From contig JAXMGT010000001.1 in NCBI GenBank assembly GCA_046347155.1, positions 1,674,001-1,738,000 on the forward strand: a stretch of DNA of 64,000 bases, in the 5' to 3' direction. Shown here in pieces: positions 43,063-52,224 of this stretch; the stretch's first letter is position 1, and every line of letters starts with the position of its first letter. Position numbers and translations under genes: made by a program. Below the pieces are notes generated by a model. The model made no database searches. It was given only the letters and a program-made list of their open reading frames with translations, and was not told the DNA's origin. This DNA is from RPQJ01 sp046347155. Its GTDB lineage: Bacteria > Pseudomonadota > Gammaproteobacteria > Steroidobacterales > Steroidobacteraceae.

Positions 43063-44042
43063 TGCTGCCTCCCGGCGACGGCATCTGCTACTCGGGCTAC
43101 CGCGAGGGCCAGAGCCCGGACGCGCGGATCTACCCCTCGATGGAGCAGATCCGCGAGGACCTTCAGCTCCTGGGTCCGCACTGGCGGCTGCTGCGGCTCT
43201 ACGACTGCAGCCTGCACGCCGAGCGCGTCCTCGAGGTGATCCGGCGCGACCGGCTCGACTTCTCGGTGCTGCTCGGTGGGTGGCTTGCGGCGGAGACGAG
43301 CAACCCGGGCTGCCCGTGGGGCGGGGTGTACGACGACGACAGGCTCGCGGCCAACGCGGTCGAGAACGACGAGGAGATGGAAAGGCTGGTCTCGCTCGCC
43401 GGCCGCTACGACGACATCGTCTGCGCGGTCGCGGTCGGCAACGAGGCGACTGTCGACTGGACGGACCACCTGGTGCCGGTGGAGCGGGTGATCGGCCATG
43501 TGCGCCGGGTCCGTCGTGCGGTCGCGCAGCCGGTGACGGTGTGCGAGAACCACGTCCCCTGGCAGCACAAGCTGCGGGACCTCGTCCCGGAACTCGATTT
43601 CATCTCGCTGCACAGCTACCCGGTGTGGGAATACCGGGGCGTCGAGGGCGCGCTCGAGCACACGCGGGCCGACTGCGAGCGGACGCGGCACGCCAATCCG
43701 GGCAAGCCCATCGTCATCACCGAGGCGGGCTGGACGACGGGCTCGAACGGCCGGGGCATCGAGCCCTGGAATGCCTCGGAGGCCGCGCAGGAGCGCTACT
43801 GCACGGAGCTGCGCGCCTGGTCGAACGCGGAGGGCGTGACGACTTTCGTGTTCGAGGCGTTCGACGAGCCGTGGAAAGGGTCCCCGGATCCGCTCGAGCC
43901 GGAAAAGCACTGGGGGTTCTACACGGTGGACCGGCGCCCGAAGCAGGTGATGCGGGGATGGCTGGGCGCGGGGACCGCGCACGGCATCCCGGTCGCGCCG
44001 GGATGCGGCGGCGCAACACGAACCGATCGCGGGCTCGATTGA
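43062..44042 (+). CDS. GH17-type glycosidase, no signal peptide
   Basis: A 326-residue protein whose ATG overlaps the preceding stop (TGATG). It is a GH17-like TIM barrel: SMEQIREDLQLLGPHWRLLR at the start, acid Glu128 in AVGNEATV and nucleophile Glu221 in VITEAGWT, then FEAFDEPWKG. Its length fits a lone catalytic domain, and it lacks a signal peptide. It is clearly related to the GH17 part of the gene before it but not closely enough to be a recent copy. It could act on short imported beta-1,3-glucans. Confidence 0.92.
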   Translation: MLPPGDGICYSGYREGQSPDARIYPSMEQIREDLQLLGPHWRLLRLYDCSLHAERVLEVIRRDRLDFSVLLGGWLAAETSNPGCPWGGVYDDDRLAANAVENDEEMERLVSLAGRYDDIVCAVAVGNEATVDWTDHLVPVERVIGHVRRVRRAVAQPVTVCENHVPWQHKLRDLVPELDFISLHSYPVWEYRGVEGALEHTRADCERTRHANPGKPIVITEAGWTTGSNGRGIEPWNASEAAQERYCTELRAWSNAEGVTTFVFEAFDEPWKGSPDPLEPEKHWGFYTVDRRPKQVMRGWLGAGTAHGIPVAPGCGGATRTDRGLD

Positions 44043-44067
44043 CACGGAATATCGTCGATGCTTATAT
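44039..44067 (+). promoter_or_regulatory. Strong predicted promoter for the modular lipoprotein gene
   Basis: TTGACA (44039-44044, perfect -35, overlapping the previous stop codon) and TTATAT (44062-44067) are spaced by 17 bp. The LacI-type operator follows eight bases later, where transcription would start. Confidence 0.7.
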
Positions 44068-44075
44068 CTAGCTTT

Positions 44076-44087
44076 GAAAGCGCTTTC
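44076..44087. promoter_or_regulatory. LacI-type operator, site 3
   Basis: GAAAGCGCTTTC is a perfect palindrome identical to site 2, including flanking TT and TT bases. It covers the expected start of transcription of the 44162-46459 gene, a classic repressor position. Confidence 0.85.
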
Positions 44088-44161
44088 TTTTGCAGGGGGC
44101 GGCACGCGGTGATCCCGCGGCCGGTTGCAAAGCGCCATCACTCGCGCACCGGAGGTGCGGC

Positions 44162-46459
44162 ATGAATTTCCTGAAGTCCTTCGCCGTGACGATGGTCGCC
44201 GTGGCCGGCGCGCTCGGTCTTGCCGGCTGCCAGCCCTCGAGTCCGGGGACGCCGAATGGAGCGAGCCTGACCTCGATCATCGCGACGCCCAACCCGACGG
44301 TCGTCGACGTGGGCGGCGTGCAGCCCCTGGTCGTGAGGGCGACGTACTCGGACGGTTCGACCCGTGACGTCAACTTCGATTCGCAGTTCTCGAGCTCGGC
44401 CAGCGGCGTCGCGACGGTGAATGCGCAGGGTGTCGTGACCGGCATCGCGCCCGGCACCGCCCGGATCACCGCGACCCACACGCCCTCCGGGAAGACGGCC
44501 ACCGTCGACGTCACGGTCCGTGCACTGCGCGTCGTGTCGATCGCCGTGGTGCCCGCCTCGGTGTCGGTGTCGATCGGCGGCACGCAGGCCCTGTCGGTCG
44601 TCGGAACCTACAATGACGGAACGACCGGCAACGTCACGGCCACCAGCCAGTTCGTCTCATCGGCCACGAACATCGCCACCGTCACCCCGGGCGGCGTCGT
44701 GACCGGCATCGCAGCGGGCGACGCGTCCATCACCGTGACCGAGACGGGTTCCGGCCTGCAGGCCGCACCGGTGCCGGTCACCGTGACGACCGCCCCGCAG
44801 GAATTCAGGACGATCACGTTCGATGATCCGGCCGTGACCTACACGCTGACCGGATTCGGCGGCGCCGAGGATTCCACGGTCGTGACGGATCCGACCGGTG
44901 GCCCGAACAAGGTCGCGAAGGTCGTGAAGTCGGGCACGGCCGAACTCTGGGCCGGAACGACCGTGTCGACCCAGCCCAACAACACGGCGGGCACGATCCC
45001 GTTCACGGCCACCAGCAAGACGATGACCGTGCGCGTGTACTCGCCGCGGGCCGGCATCCCGGTGCGACTCAAGGTTGAGGACGCCGCCGACCCGACCCAC
45101 TCGGTCGAGACCGAGGCGACGACGACCACGGCGAACGCCTGGGAAACGCTTACGTTCAACTTCGCGAACCCGGTGTCCGGGACGCAGCCGCTCAACCTGG
45201 CCTACACCTACAACCGCGTCTCGATCTTCTTCGACTTCGGCACCACCGGTGCTGCGGGCGGCGGAGGCACGTTCTACTTCGACGACGTGGCGTTCGTCGT
45301 GTCGTTCGCCACGATCACGTTCGACGATCCGGCCGTGACCTACACGCTGACCGGGTTCGGCGGCGCCGAGGACGCCACGGTCGTGACGGATCCGACCGGC
45401 GGCACCAACAAGGTCGCGAAGGTCGTGAAGTCGCCCACCGCCGAGCTCTGGGCCGGAACAACCGTGTCGACCCAGCCCAACAATACCGCGGGCACGATTC
45501 CGTTCACGGCGAGCAGCAAGTCGATGACCGTGCGCGTGTACTCGCCGCGGGCCGGCATCCCGGTGCGACTCAAGGTCGAGGACGCCGCCGACCCGACCCA
45601 CTCGGTCGAGACCGAGGCGACGACGACCACGGCGGATGCCTGGGAAACGCTGACATTCAACTTCGCCAACCAGGCGCCCGGGACGCAGCCGCTCAACCTC
45701 GCGTACACCTACAACCGCGTTTCAATCTTCTTCGACTTCGGCACGACCGGGGCCGCTGGCGGTGGCGGCACGTTCTACTTCGACGACGTGGCGTTCGGCA
45801 GCGGCCCGGCCGGCACGCTGGTGTTCGCCTCCGGGTACGCAAGCAACAACCGCACCGTTGAAGGCGGCGAATGGGGCTTCTACAGCGGCAACTTCGCCAA
45901 TTATGCGAACACGTTCACGGGGGGCGGATTCGTCGATGCAGGCGTCGCCGTGGCCGACTCCTACATCTACCTGGTCGTCACGACCAGTGCACCGACCACG
46001 GACGGCTACATGGGAATCTTCACCGCCGCGCCCGGCTCGACGATCGCCGCGCCGAACGCGGGCGTGACGCTGAACGGCCAGACCACGCTCGACATCGAAC
46101 TGGCGATGGGGGCGGAGTGGTTTGCCCAGAGTGGCAACAAGCAGCTGACGGTGCTCCTGATCGGCAGCCAGGTGTATTCGGACGGTGGCGGCGGACAGTG
46201 CCGGATCCTGGTGCGCACGGGCCTGACGCCGACCACCTCGGACATGCTCGCCTATGCGATCCCGCTCAATACGATGGAACTGGCTCAGGGCTGCAATGGC
46301 GGCGGATTCACCTCGGGCGTCACGACGCTGGCGGAAGCCCTGGCGCACCCGATCGGCGAAATCCACGTGCAGGCGGTCTTCCCGAACCTGAACACCTCCG
46401 TGCTCGCGGGCCCCGAGTATCCGACTGGATTCACCCGCGGCGCCGTGTGGTTCCAGTAG
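44162..46459 (+). CDS. Modular lipoprotein with two Ig-like domains and duplicated beta modules
   Basis: A 765-residue protein with GGAGG before ATG 44162. The lipobox LGLAGC (Cys near residue 23) predicts an outer-membrane lipoprotein. Two bacterial Ig-like (Big_2) domains (about residues 35-210) are followed by two nearly identical 167-residue modules (TITFDDPAVTYTLTGFGGAE...) and a C-terminal domain of about 220 residues. The modules and C-terminus are shared with the GH17 lipoprotein, but there is no catalytic GH17 domain. It may bind beta-glucan at the surface, like a SusE/F-type protein, by inference. Its 3' end overlaps the convergent kinase gene by 29 bp. Confidence 0.85.
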   Translation: MNFLKSFAVTMVAVAGALGLAGCQPSSPGTPNGASLTSIIATPNPTVVDVGGVQPLVVRATYSDGSTRDVNFDSQFSSSASGVATVNAQGVVTGIAPGTARITATHTPSGKTATVDVTVRALRVVSIAVVPASVSVSIGGTQALSVVGTYNDGTTGNVTATSQFVSSATNIATVTPGGVVTGIAAGDASITVTETGSGLQAAPVPVTVTTAPQEFRTITFDDPAVTYTLTGFGGAEDSTVVTDPTGGPNKVAKVVKSGTAELWAGTTVSTQPNNTAGTIPFTATSKTMTVRVYSPRAGIPVRLKVEDAADPTHSVETEATTTTANAWETLTFNFANPVSGTQPLNLAYTYNRVSIFFDFGTTGAAGGGGTFYFDDVAFVVSFATITFDDPAVTYTLTGFGGAEDATVVTDPTGGTNKVAKVVKSPTAELWAGTTVSTQPNNTAGTIPFTASSKSMTVRVYSPRAGIPVRLKVEDAADPTHSVETEATTTTADAWETLTFNFANQAPGTQPLNLAYTYNRVSIFFDFGTTGAAGGGGTFYFDDVAFGSGPAGTLVFASGYASNNRTVEGGEWGFYSGNFANYANTFTGGGFVDAGVAVADSYIYLVVTTSAPTTDGYMGIFTAAPGSTIAAPNAGVTLNGQTTLDIELAMGAEWFAQSGNKQLTVLLIGSQVYSDGGGGQCRILVRTGLTPTTSDMLAYAIPLNTMELAQGCNGGGFTSGVTTLAEALAHPIGEIHVQAVFPNLNTSVLAGPEYPTGFTRGAVWFQ
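44810..45800 (+). repeat. Tandem 501-bp coding repeat
   Basis: Unit 1 (44810-45310) and unit 2 (45311 to about 45800) align base for base at a 501-bp offset with few differences, for example the identical TTCTACTTCGACGACGTGG near each end. Both are in frame and encode the 167-residue beta module. The near identity at silent positions points to a recent duplication or to gene conversion. Confidence 0.9.
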
Positions 46460-47837
46460 CCCTGGGTGCGGTCGATCCGGGCGTCGCGATCGGCGTGGCG
46501 CCCGGACTGACCGGCAGGGTCACGACGAACCGGGCGCCGCCGTCGAACGACGAGTCGACTTCCAGCGTCCCGCCGTGGGCCTGGGCCGCGAGGCGGGCGA
46601 GGTAGAGGCCGAGGCCGCTGCCGCCCGTGTCCCGGGTGCGCGAAGGATCGCCTCGGTAGAACGGCTCGCCGATGTGCGCCAACTGGTCCGCAGGAATGCC
46701 GGGACCGTGGTCCGAGACGCTGAGCGTCCAGCTCGTGCCCTGTGAGGCGAACGCGACGTCCACCGTGCCATGGCCCGCCGGCGTGTAGCGCAGCGCATTG
46801 CTGAGCAGGTTCTTGAGGATCAGCGTGAGTCGCGCCTCGTCCACCTGGATTCGGAGATCGTCCGGGCCGGCGACCGTGATCCTCGCGCGATCCGCGCCGA
46901 AGAAGTCGTCGATCACCCGGCCGACGACCTCCGCGGCCAGGACGCTCGAGATGCGCAGCGTCGCGTGCCGGGTGTTGAGCCGTTCGGCCTCGAGCAGCGT
47001 CGCGATGATCTTTTCCATCTCGACGACGTCTGCACGCATGCCGCGGACCTCGGTCGAGTCGTCGGCGAGTTCGAGCGCGAGCCTCATGCGCGAGAGGGGC
47101 GAACGCAGCTCGTGGCTGATCCCGAGCAGCAGCTGCCGCTTCGCATCCAGCAGCCCCTGCACGTCGTCGGCCATGCCGTTGATGTCGGCCGCCAGTTCGC
47201 CCAGCTGGTCGTTGCGGACCTGCGTGATGCGATGGTCGAAATCGCCGCGCCCGATCCGGCGGGCGCCCTGGCGGATCGCCGCGATCGGCTGGAACAGCCA
47301 GCGGACCGCGAGGTAGGTCAGCGCGACCAGCACCAGCGCGAAACCGACGATGACGGGCGTGAGCCGTCGCTCGACCGCCGGATCCGCGATGCGCGGCGTC
47401 GCCACGATCACCGAATACGGCCCCTCCTCGAACTTCAGGAAGCTGTGGCCACGGTACTCGGCGAACTGCACGCCCTCGAGCCCCTGCAGCCAGTGGGCGG
47501 TCGCGGCCTGGAACACGTTGCTGTCGCCGAACTTGAGCGACGCCGGCGCCGGGAACTTCGGGCTCGACGACCAGTCGAGGTCGGGCCCCGTGATGCGGAT
47601 GTCGATCGGCACGCGGCGGGTGATCGCGATCGCATTGGCGATGTTGGGCGGGTTCCCGATGTCGCGCCGGACATAGTCGATGTGCAGCGACAGGTGGCCG
47701 CCGACCAGTTCGCGCAGCTGGTCGTTCGCGTACACCCAGCGGATCGCGAGGATCGAGCCCGCGACGAACAGCGCGCCCATCACCAGGTAGATCGCCAGCA
47801 GCCGGAACGACAGCGAGCGGGAGAGCGAGTCAAGCAT
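46431..47837 (-). CDS. Sensor histidine kinase
   Basis: A 468-residue membrane kinase. Helix 1 (about residues 12-32) and helix 2 (about 160-182) flank a periplasmic sensor domain of some 125 residues. HAMP follows, then the phospho-acceptor His242 in LGISHELRSPLSRMRL, and the ATPase domain with LKNLLSNALRY, SDHGPGIP and GGSGLGLYLARL. All catalytic boxes are intact. It overlaps its response regulator gene by 8 bp. The ligand is unknown, and nothing ties it to the glucan locus except position. Confidence 0.96.
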   Translation of the reverse strand: MLDSLSRSLSFRLLAIYLVMGALFVAGSILAIRWVYANDQLRELVGGHLSLHIDYVRRDIGNPPNIANAIAITRRVPIDIRITGPDLDWSSSPKFPAPASLKFGDSNVFQAATAHWLQGLEGVQFAEYRGHSFLKFEEGPYSVIVATPRIADPAVERRLTPVIVGFALVLVALTYLAVRWLFQPIAAIRQGARRIGRGDFDHRITQVRNDQLGELAADINGMADDVQGLLDAKRQLLLGISHELRSPLSRMRLALELADDSTEVRGMRADVVEMEKIIATLLEAERLNTRHATLRISSVLAAEVVGRVIDDFFGADRARITVAGPDDLRIQVDEARLTLILKNLLSNALRYTPAGHGTVDVAFASQGTSWTLSVSDHGPGIPADQLAHIGEPFYRGDPSRTRDTGGSGLGLYLARLAAQAHGGTLEVDSSFDGGARFVVTLPVSPGATPIATPGSTAPRATGTTRRRG

Positions 47838-48525
47838 CGGCGTCGACCGGCCGGCCCACGAACACGTAGCCGCGGCCCCAGGCCGTCTGTACGAATCGGG
47901 CGGGCTTGCCGGTGTCGCCGATCTTCTGGCGCAGGCGGCTCACGGCGATGTCCACGGAGCGGGTGAGGAGGGCGGCGTCGATGCCGCGCAGCTTCACGAG
48001 GATCTCGTCCCGGGACATCTTGCGACCGGCGTGGCGCGCGAGCAGCGCGAGCAGCTCGAACTCCATCGAGGTCAGGTCGACCGGCGCGCCGTCGACCCGG
48101 ACGGAACGCGCGTCGAGGTCGATCTCCATGCCGCTGAACCGCAGTGCCGACCGCCCGCCGCGCGACTCGACCCGGCGCAGCACGGACTGGATCCGGGCCA
48201 CGAGCTCGCGCGGTTCGAAGGGCTTGCAGACGTAGTCGTCGGCGCCGAGCTCGAGCCCGGAGACTCGGTCGATCACGTCGTCCCGGGCCGTCAGCATCAC
48301 GATCGGGATCGAACTGCGCTTCCTGACCTCCCGGCACACGTCGAACCCGTCCCGCTTCGGCAGCATCACGTCGAGCAGCAGCAGGTCCGGATCGGCGGAC
48401 TCGAGGCGGGCGAGGCCGCTGTCTGCATCCGGCGCGCAGAGGAGTTCGATTCCGTAGCGGCCGAGGTAGGCCTTCAGCAGGTCGGAGTGCCGGCGGTCGT
48501 CGTCGATCAGGAGTATCCGGGTCAT
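47830..48525 (-). CDS. OmpR-family response regulator
   Basis: A 231-residue regulator with a receiver domain (acidic triad near residues 8-10, phospho-acceptor Asp52 in LLLLDVMLP, switch Lys in DYVCKPFEP). A winged-helix DNA-binding domain follows (SMEFELLALLARHAGRKMSR, DIAVSRLRQKIGD, WGRGYVFVG). It is the first gene of the two-component operon and is divergent from a DUF4397 lipoprotein gene. A 10-bp-phased direct repeat between them is a candidate binding site. Confidence 0.97.
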   Translation of the reverse strand: MTRILLIDDDRRHSDLLKAYLGRYGIELLCAPDADSGLARLESADPDLLLLDVMLPKRDGFDVCREVRKRSSIPIVMLTARDDVIDRVSGLELGADDYVCKPFEPRELVARIQSVLRRVESRGGRSALRFSGMEIDLDARSVRVDGAPVDLTSMEFELLALLARHAGRKMSRDEILVKLRGIDAALLTRSVDIAVSRLRQKIGDTGKPARFVQTAWGRGYVFVGRPVDADA

Positions 48526-48586
48526 GCGGGGATCGTACCGCGAGCCTCGAGGCCCGTGTCCAGCCCCGGGGCCGCCGTTGCAATTA

Positions 48587-48601
48587 GTTACAAATGGTTA
48601 C
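48587..48601. promoter_or_regulatory. GTTAC direct repeat, candidate OmpR-type binding site
   Basis: GTTAC at 48587-48591 and 48597-48601 are exactly 10 bp apart, the spacing used by tandem OmpR/PhoB-family winged helices. The repeat lies between the response regulator gene and the DUF4397 lipoprotein gene, so it could serve both. Confidence 0.5.
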
Positions 48602-48684
48602 GGCCTGGAGACCCCTTGCCGGACCGCGTGCGGAACCATGCACGCCAAGACCTCTCCCTTACATCACCGACGAAGGACTCGCGC

Positions 48685-50049
48685 ATGTTCAACAAACTGA
48701 GGCTCATACCCGCGGCGGCGCTGGCGCTGGTGCTCGCTGGATGCAGCGATTCGAACAATGGCAACAACGGACCGGTCGAGCCGCCGCCACCGCCGGCCCA
48801 GTTCCGCGTCCAGGTGCTGCACGCGTCTCCAGATGCGCCGAAGGTCAACGTGTCGTTCGGCTCCAGCACGATCAGCGGCATCGACTACAAGGACGGCACC
48901 GCGGCGCTGTCTGCAAACGTCGGCACCTACACCGTCAAGGTGGATGGCATCGTCCCGGGCGGTACGACGACCGTCATCGGTCCCGCGTCGCTCACGTTCG
49001 CGGCCAACACGCTCTACAGCATCGTCGCCGTGGGTGACGTCGCCGACATCTCGCCGGTGGTGCTGTCGCAGCCCGACACGGCGGTCCCGGCCGGCTCCGT
49101 CCGGTTGCGCGTGCTGCACGCCGCGCCGCTGGCGCCCCAGGTGGACGTCTACCTGACCGCGCCGGGTGCGAATCTCGCCGCCTCGGCCCCGGCCGGGACG
49201 TTCTCCTTCAAGCAGGACTTCGGCCCGGTCGACGTGCCCGCGGGCGACTACCAGATCCGGGTCACCCCGGCCGGCAACCCGTCCGCGGTCGTATACGACA
49301 GCGGTACGGTGACGCTGGCCGCCGGCGGCAACCTGCTCGTCACCGCAGTCGAGAACACGACGACCGGCGGCTCGCCGATCAGCCTGGTCGTGCAGAACGG
49401 CACGACGACTTCGGAGATCCTCGACGCCGGAACGCCGACCGACCTCCGGGTCGTGCACGCGTCGCCGGATGCCCCCGCGGTCGACGTGGTTGCGAACGAC
49501 GACTTCGCGAACCCGCTCGTCTCGGACCTCGCGTTCCCGGACTTCACGGGCTTCCTGAGCGTTCCGCCGGCGACGTACAACGTCAAGGTCACCGACGCGG
49601 CCACCCAGAGCGTCATCGCGATCAATGCCGACCTCGCCCTCGCGGCCGGCACCCGTTACACGGTGCTCGCGGTCGGGCCGCTCGCGTCGATCGAGCCGCT
49701 GGTGGCCACCGACGATCCCCGCCGCGTCGCAACCGAGGCGAAGGTGCGGATCATCCACGCGTCGCCGACGGCGCAGAACGTGGACATCTACGTCACGGCC
49801 CCGGGCGCCAGCATCGCCGCGCTGTCGCCGACGCTCGCCAACGTGCCGTTCAAGGCGAACACCGGGTTCCTGGGCCTCGCGGCCGGGTCCTATGACGTGA
49901 CCGTGACGCCCGCCGGCTCGAAGACCGCCGCGATCGGCCCCGCCACGATCACCGTCGCCAATGGCGGCATCTACACGGCCGTGGCCCGCGACGCGGCCGG
50001 CGGCGGTGCGCCGCTCGGACTGATCCTGATGGATGACTTCGCGCTCTGA
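48685..50049 (+). CDS. DUF4397 repeat lipoprotein
   Basis: A 454-residue secreted lipoprotein starting at ATG 48685. The lipobox LVLAGC (Cys near residue 21) is followed by a Pro-rich linker and four DUF4397 units, each opening with a VRVLHASPDAPxVDV-like strand (for example VQVLHASPDAP, LRVLHAAPLAP, LRVVHASPDAP, VRIIHASPTAQ). The domain is beta-rich and common in surface or extracellular proteins, but its function is not known. It is divergent from a two-component system and is followed by a strong terminator, so it is probably a single-gene unit. Confidence 0.93.
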   Translation: MFNKLRLIPAAALALVLAGCSDSNNGNNGPVEPPPPPAQFRVQVLHASPDAPKVNVSFGSSTISGIDYKDGTAALSANVGTYTVKVDGIVPGGTTTVIGPASLTFAANTLYSIVAVGDVADISPVVLSQPDTAVPAGSVRLRVLHAAPLAPQVDVYLTAPGANLAASAPAGTFSFKQDFGPVDVPAGDYQIRVTPAGNPSAVVYDSGTVTLAAGGNLLVTAVENTTTGGSPISLVVQNGTTTSEILDAGTPTDLRVVHASPDAPAVDVVANDDFANPLVSDLAFPDFTGFLSVPPATYNVKVTDAATQSVIAINADLALAAGTRYTVLAVGPLASIEPLVATDDPRRVATEAKVRIIHASPTAQNVDIYVTAPGASIAALSPTLANVPFKANTGFLGLAAGSYDVTVTPAGSKTAAIGPATITVANGGIYTAVARDAAGGGAPLGLILMDDFAL

Positions 50050-50074
50050 CTCCCCGACTTCGGCCCCCAACCTT

Positions 50075-50103
50075 GGCCCCGCTCATCGCGGGGCCTTTTT
50101 TTT
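50075..50103 (+). terminator. Rho-independent terminator after the DUF4397 gene
   Basis: GGCCCCGC and GCGGGGCC form an eight-base GC stem with loop TCATC, followed by eight T residues. It lies 26 bp after the stop codon at 50049, and its T-run reaches the end of the convergent metallophosphoesterase gene. Confidence 0.95.
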
Positions 50104-52073
50104 CAGGGGAACCAGCGGCGCAGTTCGGCCACCATCGCGGGTGACAGCGGCTTCAGCAGTTCCGCGTTGTAGGACGCGTTGTAAGGAACGGGCATCTCCG
50201 CCGTGCCCAGGTCGTAGTACAGGATCGTTTCGTCGGTGTTGCCGTCGGCGGGTCGCGACGGATCGACGAGCTGGACCTCCTTGCCGTACATGTTTGTGAG
50301 GTTCGGCGCGTTCGGGTGCAGGTTCTGCTGGACGATCTGCTGCACGGCGACTGCGTAACGGCGCGACGTCGCGGCCGGCGTGCCCTCGGCCACCGACGGG
50401 TCCACGTTCAGCGTGACGATCGACACGCTGTCGTCGCTGTTCAGGAAAATTTCGAAGGTCCGGAACTGCTGCGGGAAGTCCCGCAGCGAACACGATTCCA
50501 CCTGCCAGAACCCGTGCTCCGGCCGGTCGCGGTCGGCGGACCGGACGGCCTTGACGGTGTTCACGTGGCGGTGTCCGGCGATCCACATCAGCAGGTTTGG
50601 CGTGGCCCGCAGCAGGTCGACGAGTTCGCGCAGCGTGCACGCGTTCCGGTTCGACGGATCGATGCCGTCCACCTGGTTCCACCATTCCGTTTCGGAGCCC
50701 GCCGCCGAGACGCAGATCGGCACGTGAGCCGCGATGATCATCAGCTGGTTGTTCTGCTGCCCGGCGTCGAGTTCCGAACGCAACCACGCGAACCGGGTCG
50801 CGTCCAGGTAACCGTGGCCGTGGACGTCCGTCGAGCCGTCTGTCTCGGACTGCGTGTCGTCGAGCACGATGACCTTCAGCGGGACCGAGATCTTCGGCAC
50901 GAAGCTGTAGCAGGCGAAGCCGGGACCGTAGGCCGGATTCGATCGATCGACGAGGTCGAATCCGTGTCCGACCGGCTGGCTCGAGGTCCTGAAGAATTCG
51001 TCGATCCATTCCCTGCGCAGCAGTGAGCGCCGGTTCCAGTCCGGGACGACCACGGGCGGACCACCCGCGAACGCCGGATCGGTCGTCGCGCCGTCGTCGA
51101 TCAGCCGGCCATAGGGAGAAGCGCCGTCGAGCAGGCCCGCGTAGTAGGTCGGGGCGTCGTGCAGCCGCGTCGTGTCGAAGTTGCAGGGGAAATTCGCCGT
51201 GATCGGGGCCAGCACGTCGCCGATCGACCAAACGTGATCGGCGAGGTAGGACTCACGGATGCCGAGGCCCGGGTCCGCGTCGACCGGGAACGAGCCGATG
51301 TAGAAGTGGTCGTGGTTGCCGATCGCCTGGTACCAGGGGATCGACTTGTCGAGCCCCGCCGCCTTGAACGTCGTCTGGAAATCCACCTCGCCGTCGCCGA
51401 CGTGCGCGCCGGTGCTCGGGTGAATGCGCTTGCCGTCGATCACGTCGATGTACCAGCGCAGTTCCTGGTAACTGGTGTTGTTCGCCGCGTCGCCGAGCGC
51501 GAGTCCGAAGTCGAACGGGTTCTGCTCGTGCAGCGCGTTGACCGTCTGCACCGCCGCGTCGAGCACCTGCGTCGTGTAGAGCATCACCGGGGAGTAGATC
51601 GAGGTGTTCAGCTGGGCCGTCGGCTCGACCTGCTGGAGGACCGCGAGCTGGTTCGGCGCTTCCTTGTCGGTGACGTGCACGTCGGTGAACGCGAAGAAGT
51701 GAGCCAGCCGCTTCCGGCGGGTCACGGACGGAGCGACGTAGCCGTCCGGGTACAGGTCGGTGCGCGTCACGACCGGCAGGCCGGAGCCGTACGTCCAGTC
51801 GCCGTAGCCGTAGCGGGCGTACGACGCCACGTCCTTGAGTTCCGCGGGCGTCAGCCCCGGCAGCGTGGCCGGGAACGCGAGCATCCGCTCGACCGTCGTC
51901 GAGACGGGCCTGGCAATTGGGTACGTGGCGACGTGAGTGCTTCCGTCGCAGGCCGTGGCGAGCGACCCGAGCGTCGCCACGCCGACCGTGCCGGCCGAGT
52001 AGGCCAGGAAATCGCGGCGGGAGATCTGCAGGCCGGTCAGGGAATAGGCGTGCGTCCTGTCGGAGTCCGTCAT
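50103..52073 (-). CDS. Tat-exported metallophosphoesterase
   Basis: A 656-residue calcineurin-like phosphoesterase. The N-terminus has a twin-arginine signal (ISRRDFLAYSAG) with Cys42 at the end of LGSLATAC, which may also be lipidated. Metal-binding motifs in order are FTDVHVTDKE, LALGDAANN, AIGNHDHFY, IIAAHVPI and IAGHRHVNT. The size and layout match the TIGR03768 family of uncharacterised phosphoesterases, so substrate is unknown; a phosphate ester or phospholipid outside the cytoplasm is plausible. It is convergent with the DUF4397 gene. Confidence 0.93.
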   Translation of the reverse strand: MTDSDRTHAYSLTGLQISRRDFLAYSAGTVGVATLGSLATACDGSTHVATYPIARPVSTTVERMLAFPATLPGLTPAELKDVASYARYGYGDWTYGSGLPVVTRTDLYPDGYVAPSVTRRKRLAHFFAFTDVHVTDKEAPNQLAVLQQVEPTAQLNTSIYSPVMLYTTQVLDAAVQTVNALHEQNPFDFGLALGDAANNTSYQELRWYIDVIDGKRIHPSTGAHVGDGEVDFQTTFKAAGLDKSIPWYQAIGNHDHFYIGSFPVDADPGLGIRESYLADHVWSIGDVLAPITANFPCNFDTTRLHDAPTYYAGLLDGASPYGRLIDDGATTDPAFAGGPPVVVPDWNRRSLLRREWIDEFFRTSSQPVGHGFDLVDRSNPAYGPGFACYSFVPKISVPLKVIVLDDTQSETDGSTDVHGHGYLDATRFAWLRSELDAGQQNNQLMIIAAHVPICVSAAGSETEWWNQVDGIDPSNRNACTLRELVDLLRATPNLLMWIAGHRHVNTVKAVRSADRDRPEHGFWQVESCSLRDFPQQFRTFEIFLNSDDSVSIVTLNVDPSVAEGTPAATSRRYAVAVQQIVQQNLHPNAPNLTNMYGKEVQLVDPSRPADGNTDETILYYDLGTAEMPVPYNASYNAELLKPLSPAMVAELRRWFP

Positions 52074-52224
52074 GTTCGGGATCGTCCGTCGATGGCGATT
52101 GCGCGCATCGCTCGACGCTGAGCCGCGTCGGACGGCCCGGCCATAGGGAGTTTAGGCAGGACGGACGGGGAGATCGCGCCGCGGTACGCGGCGCCTGGCG
52201 AATTCCAGCCGTTCGGGACGCAAT

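Noticed and set aside
44810..45800. The 501-bp tandem repeat as a mobile or CRISPR-like repeat
   Set aside because: It is in frame inside a coding region and encodes a protein module; there are only two units and no spacers.
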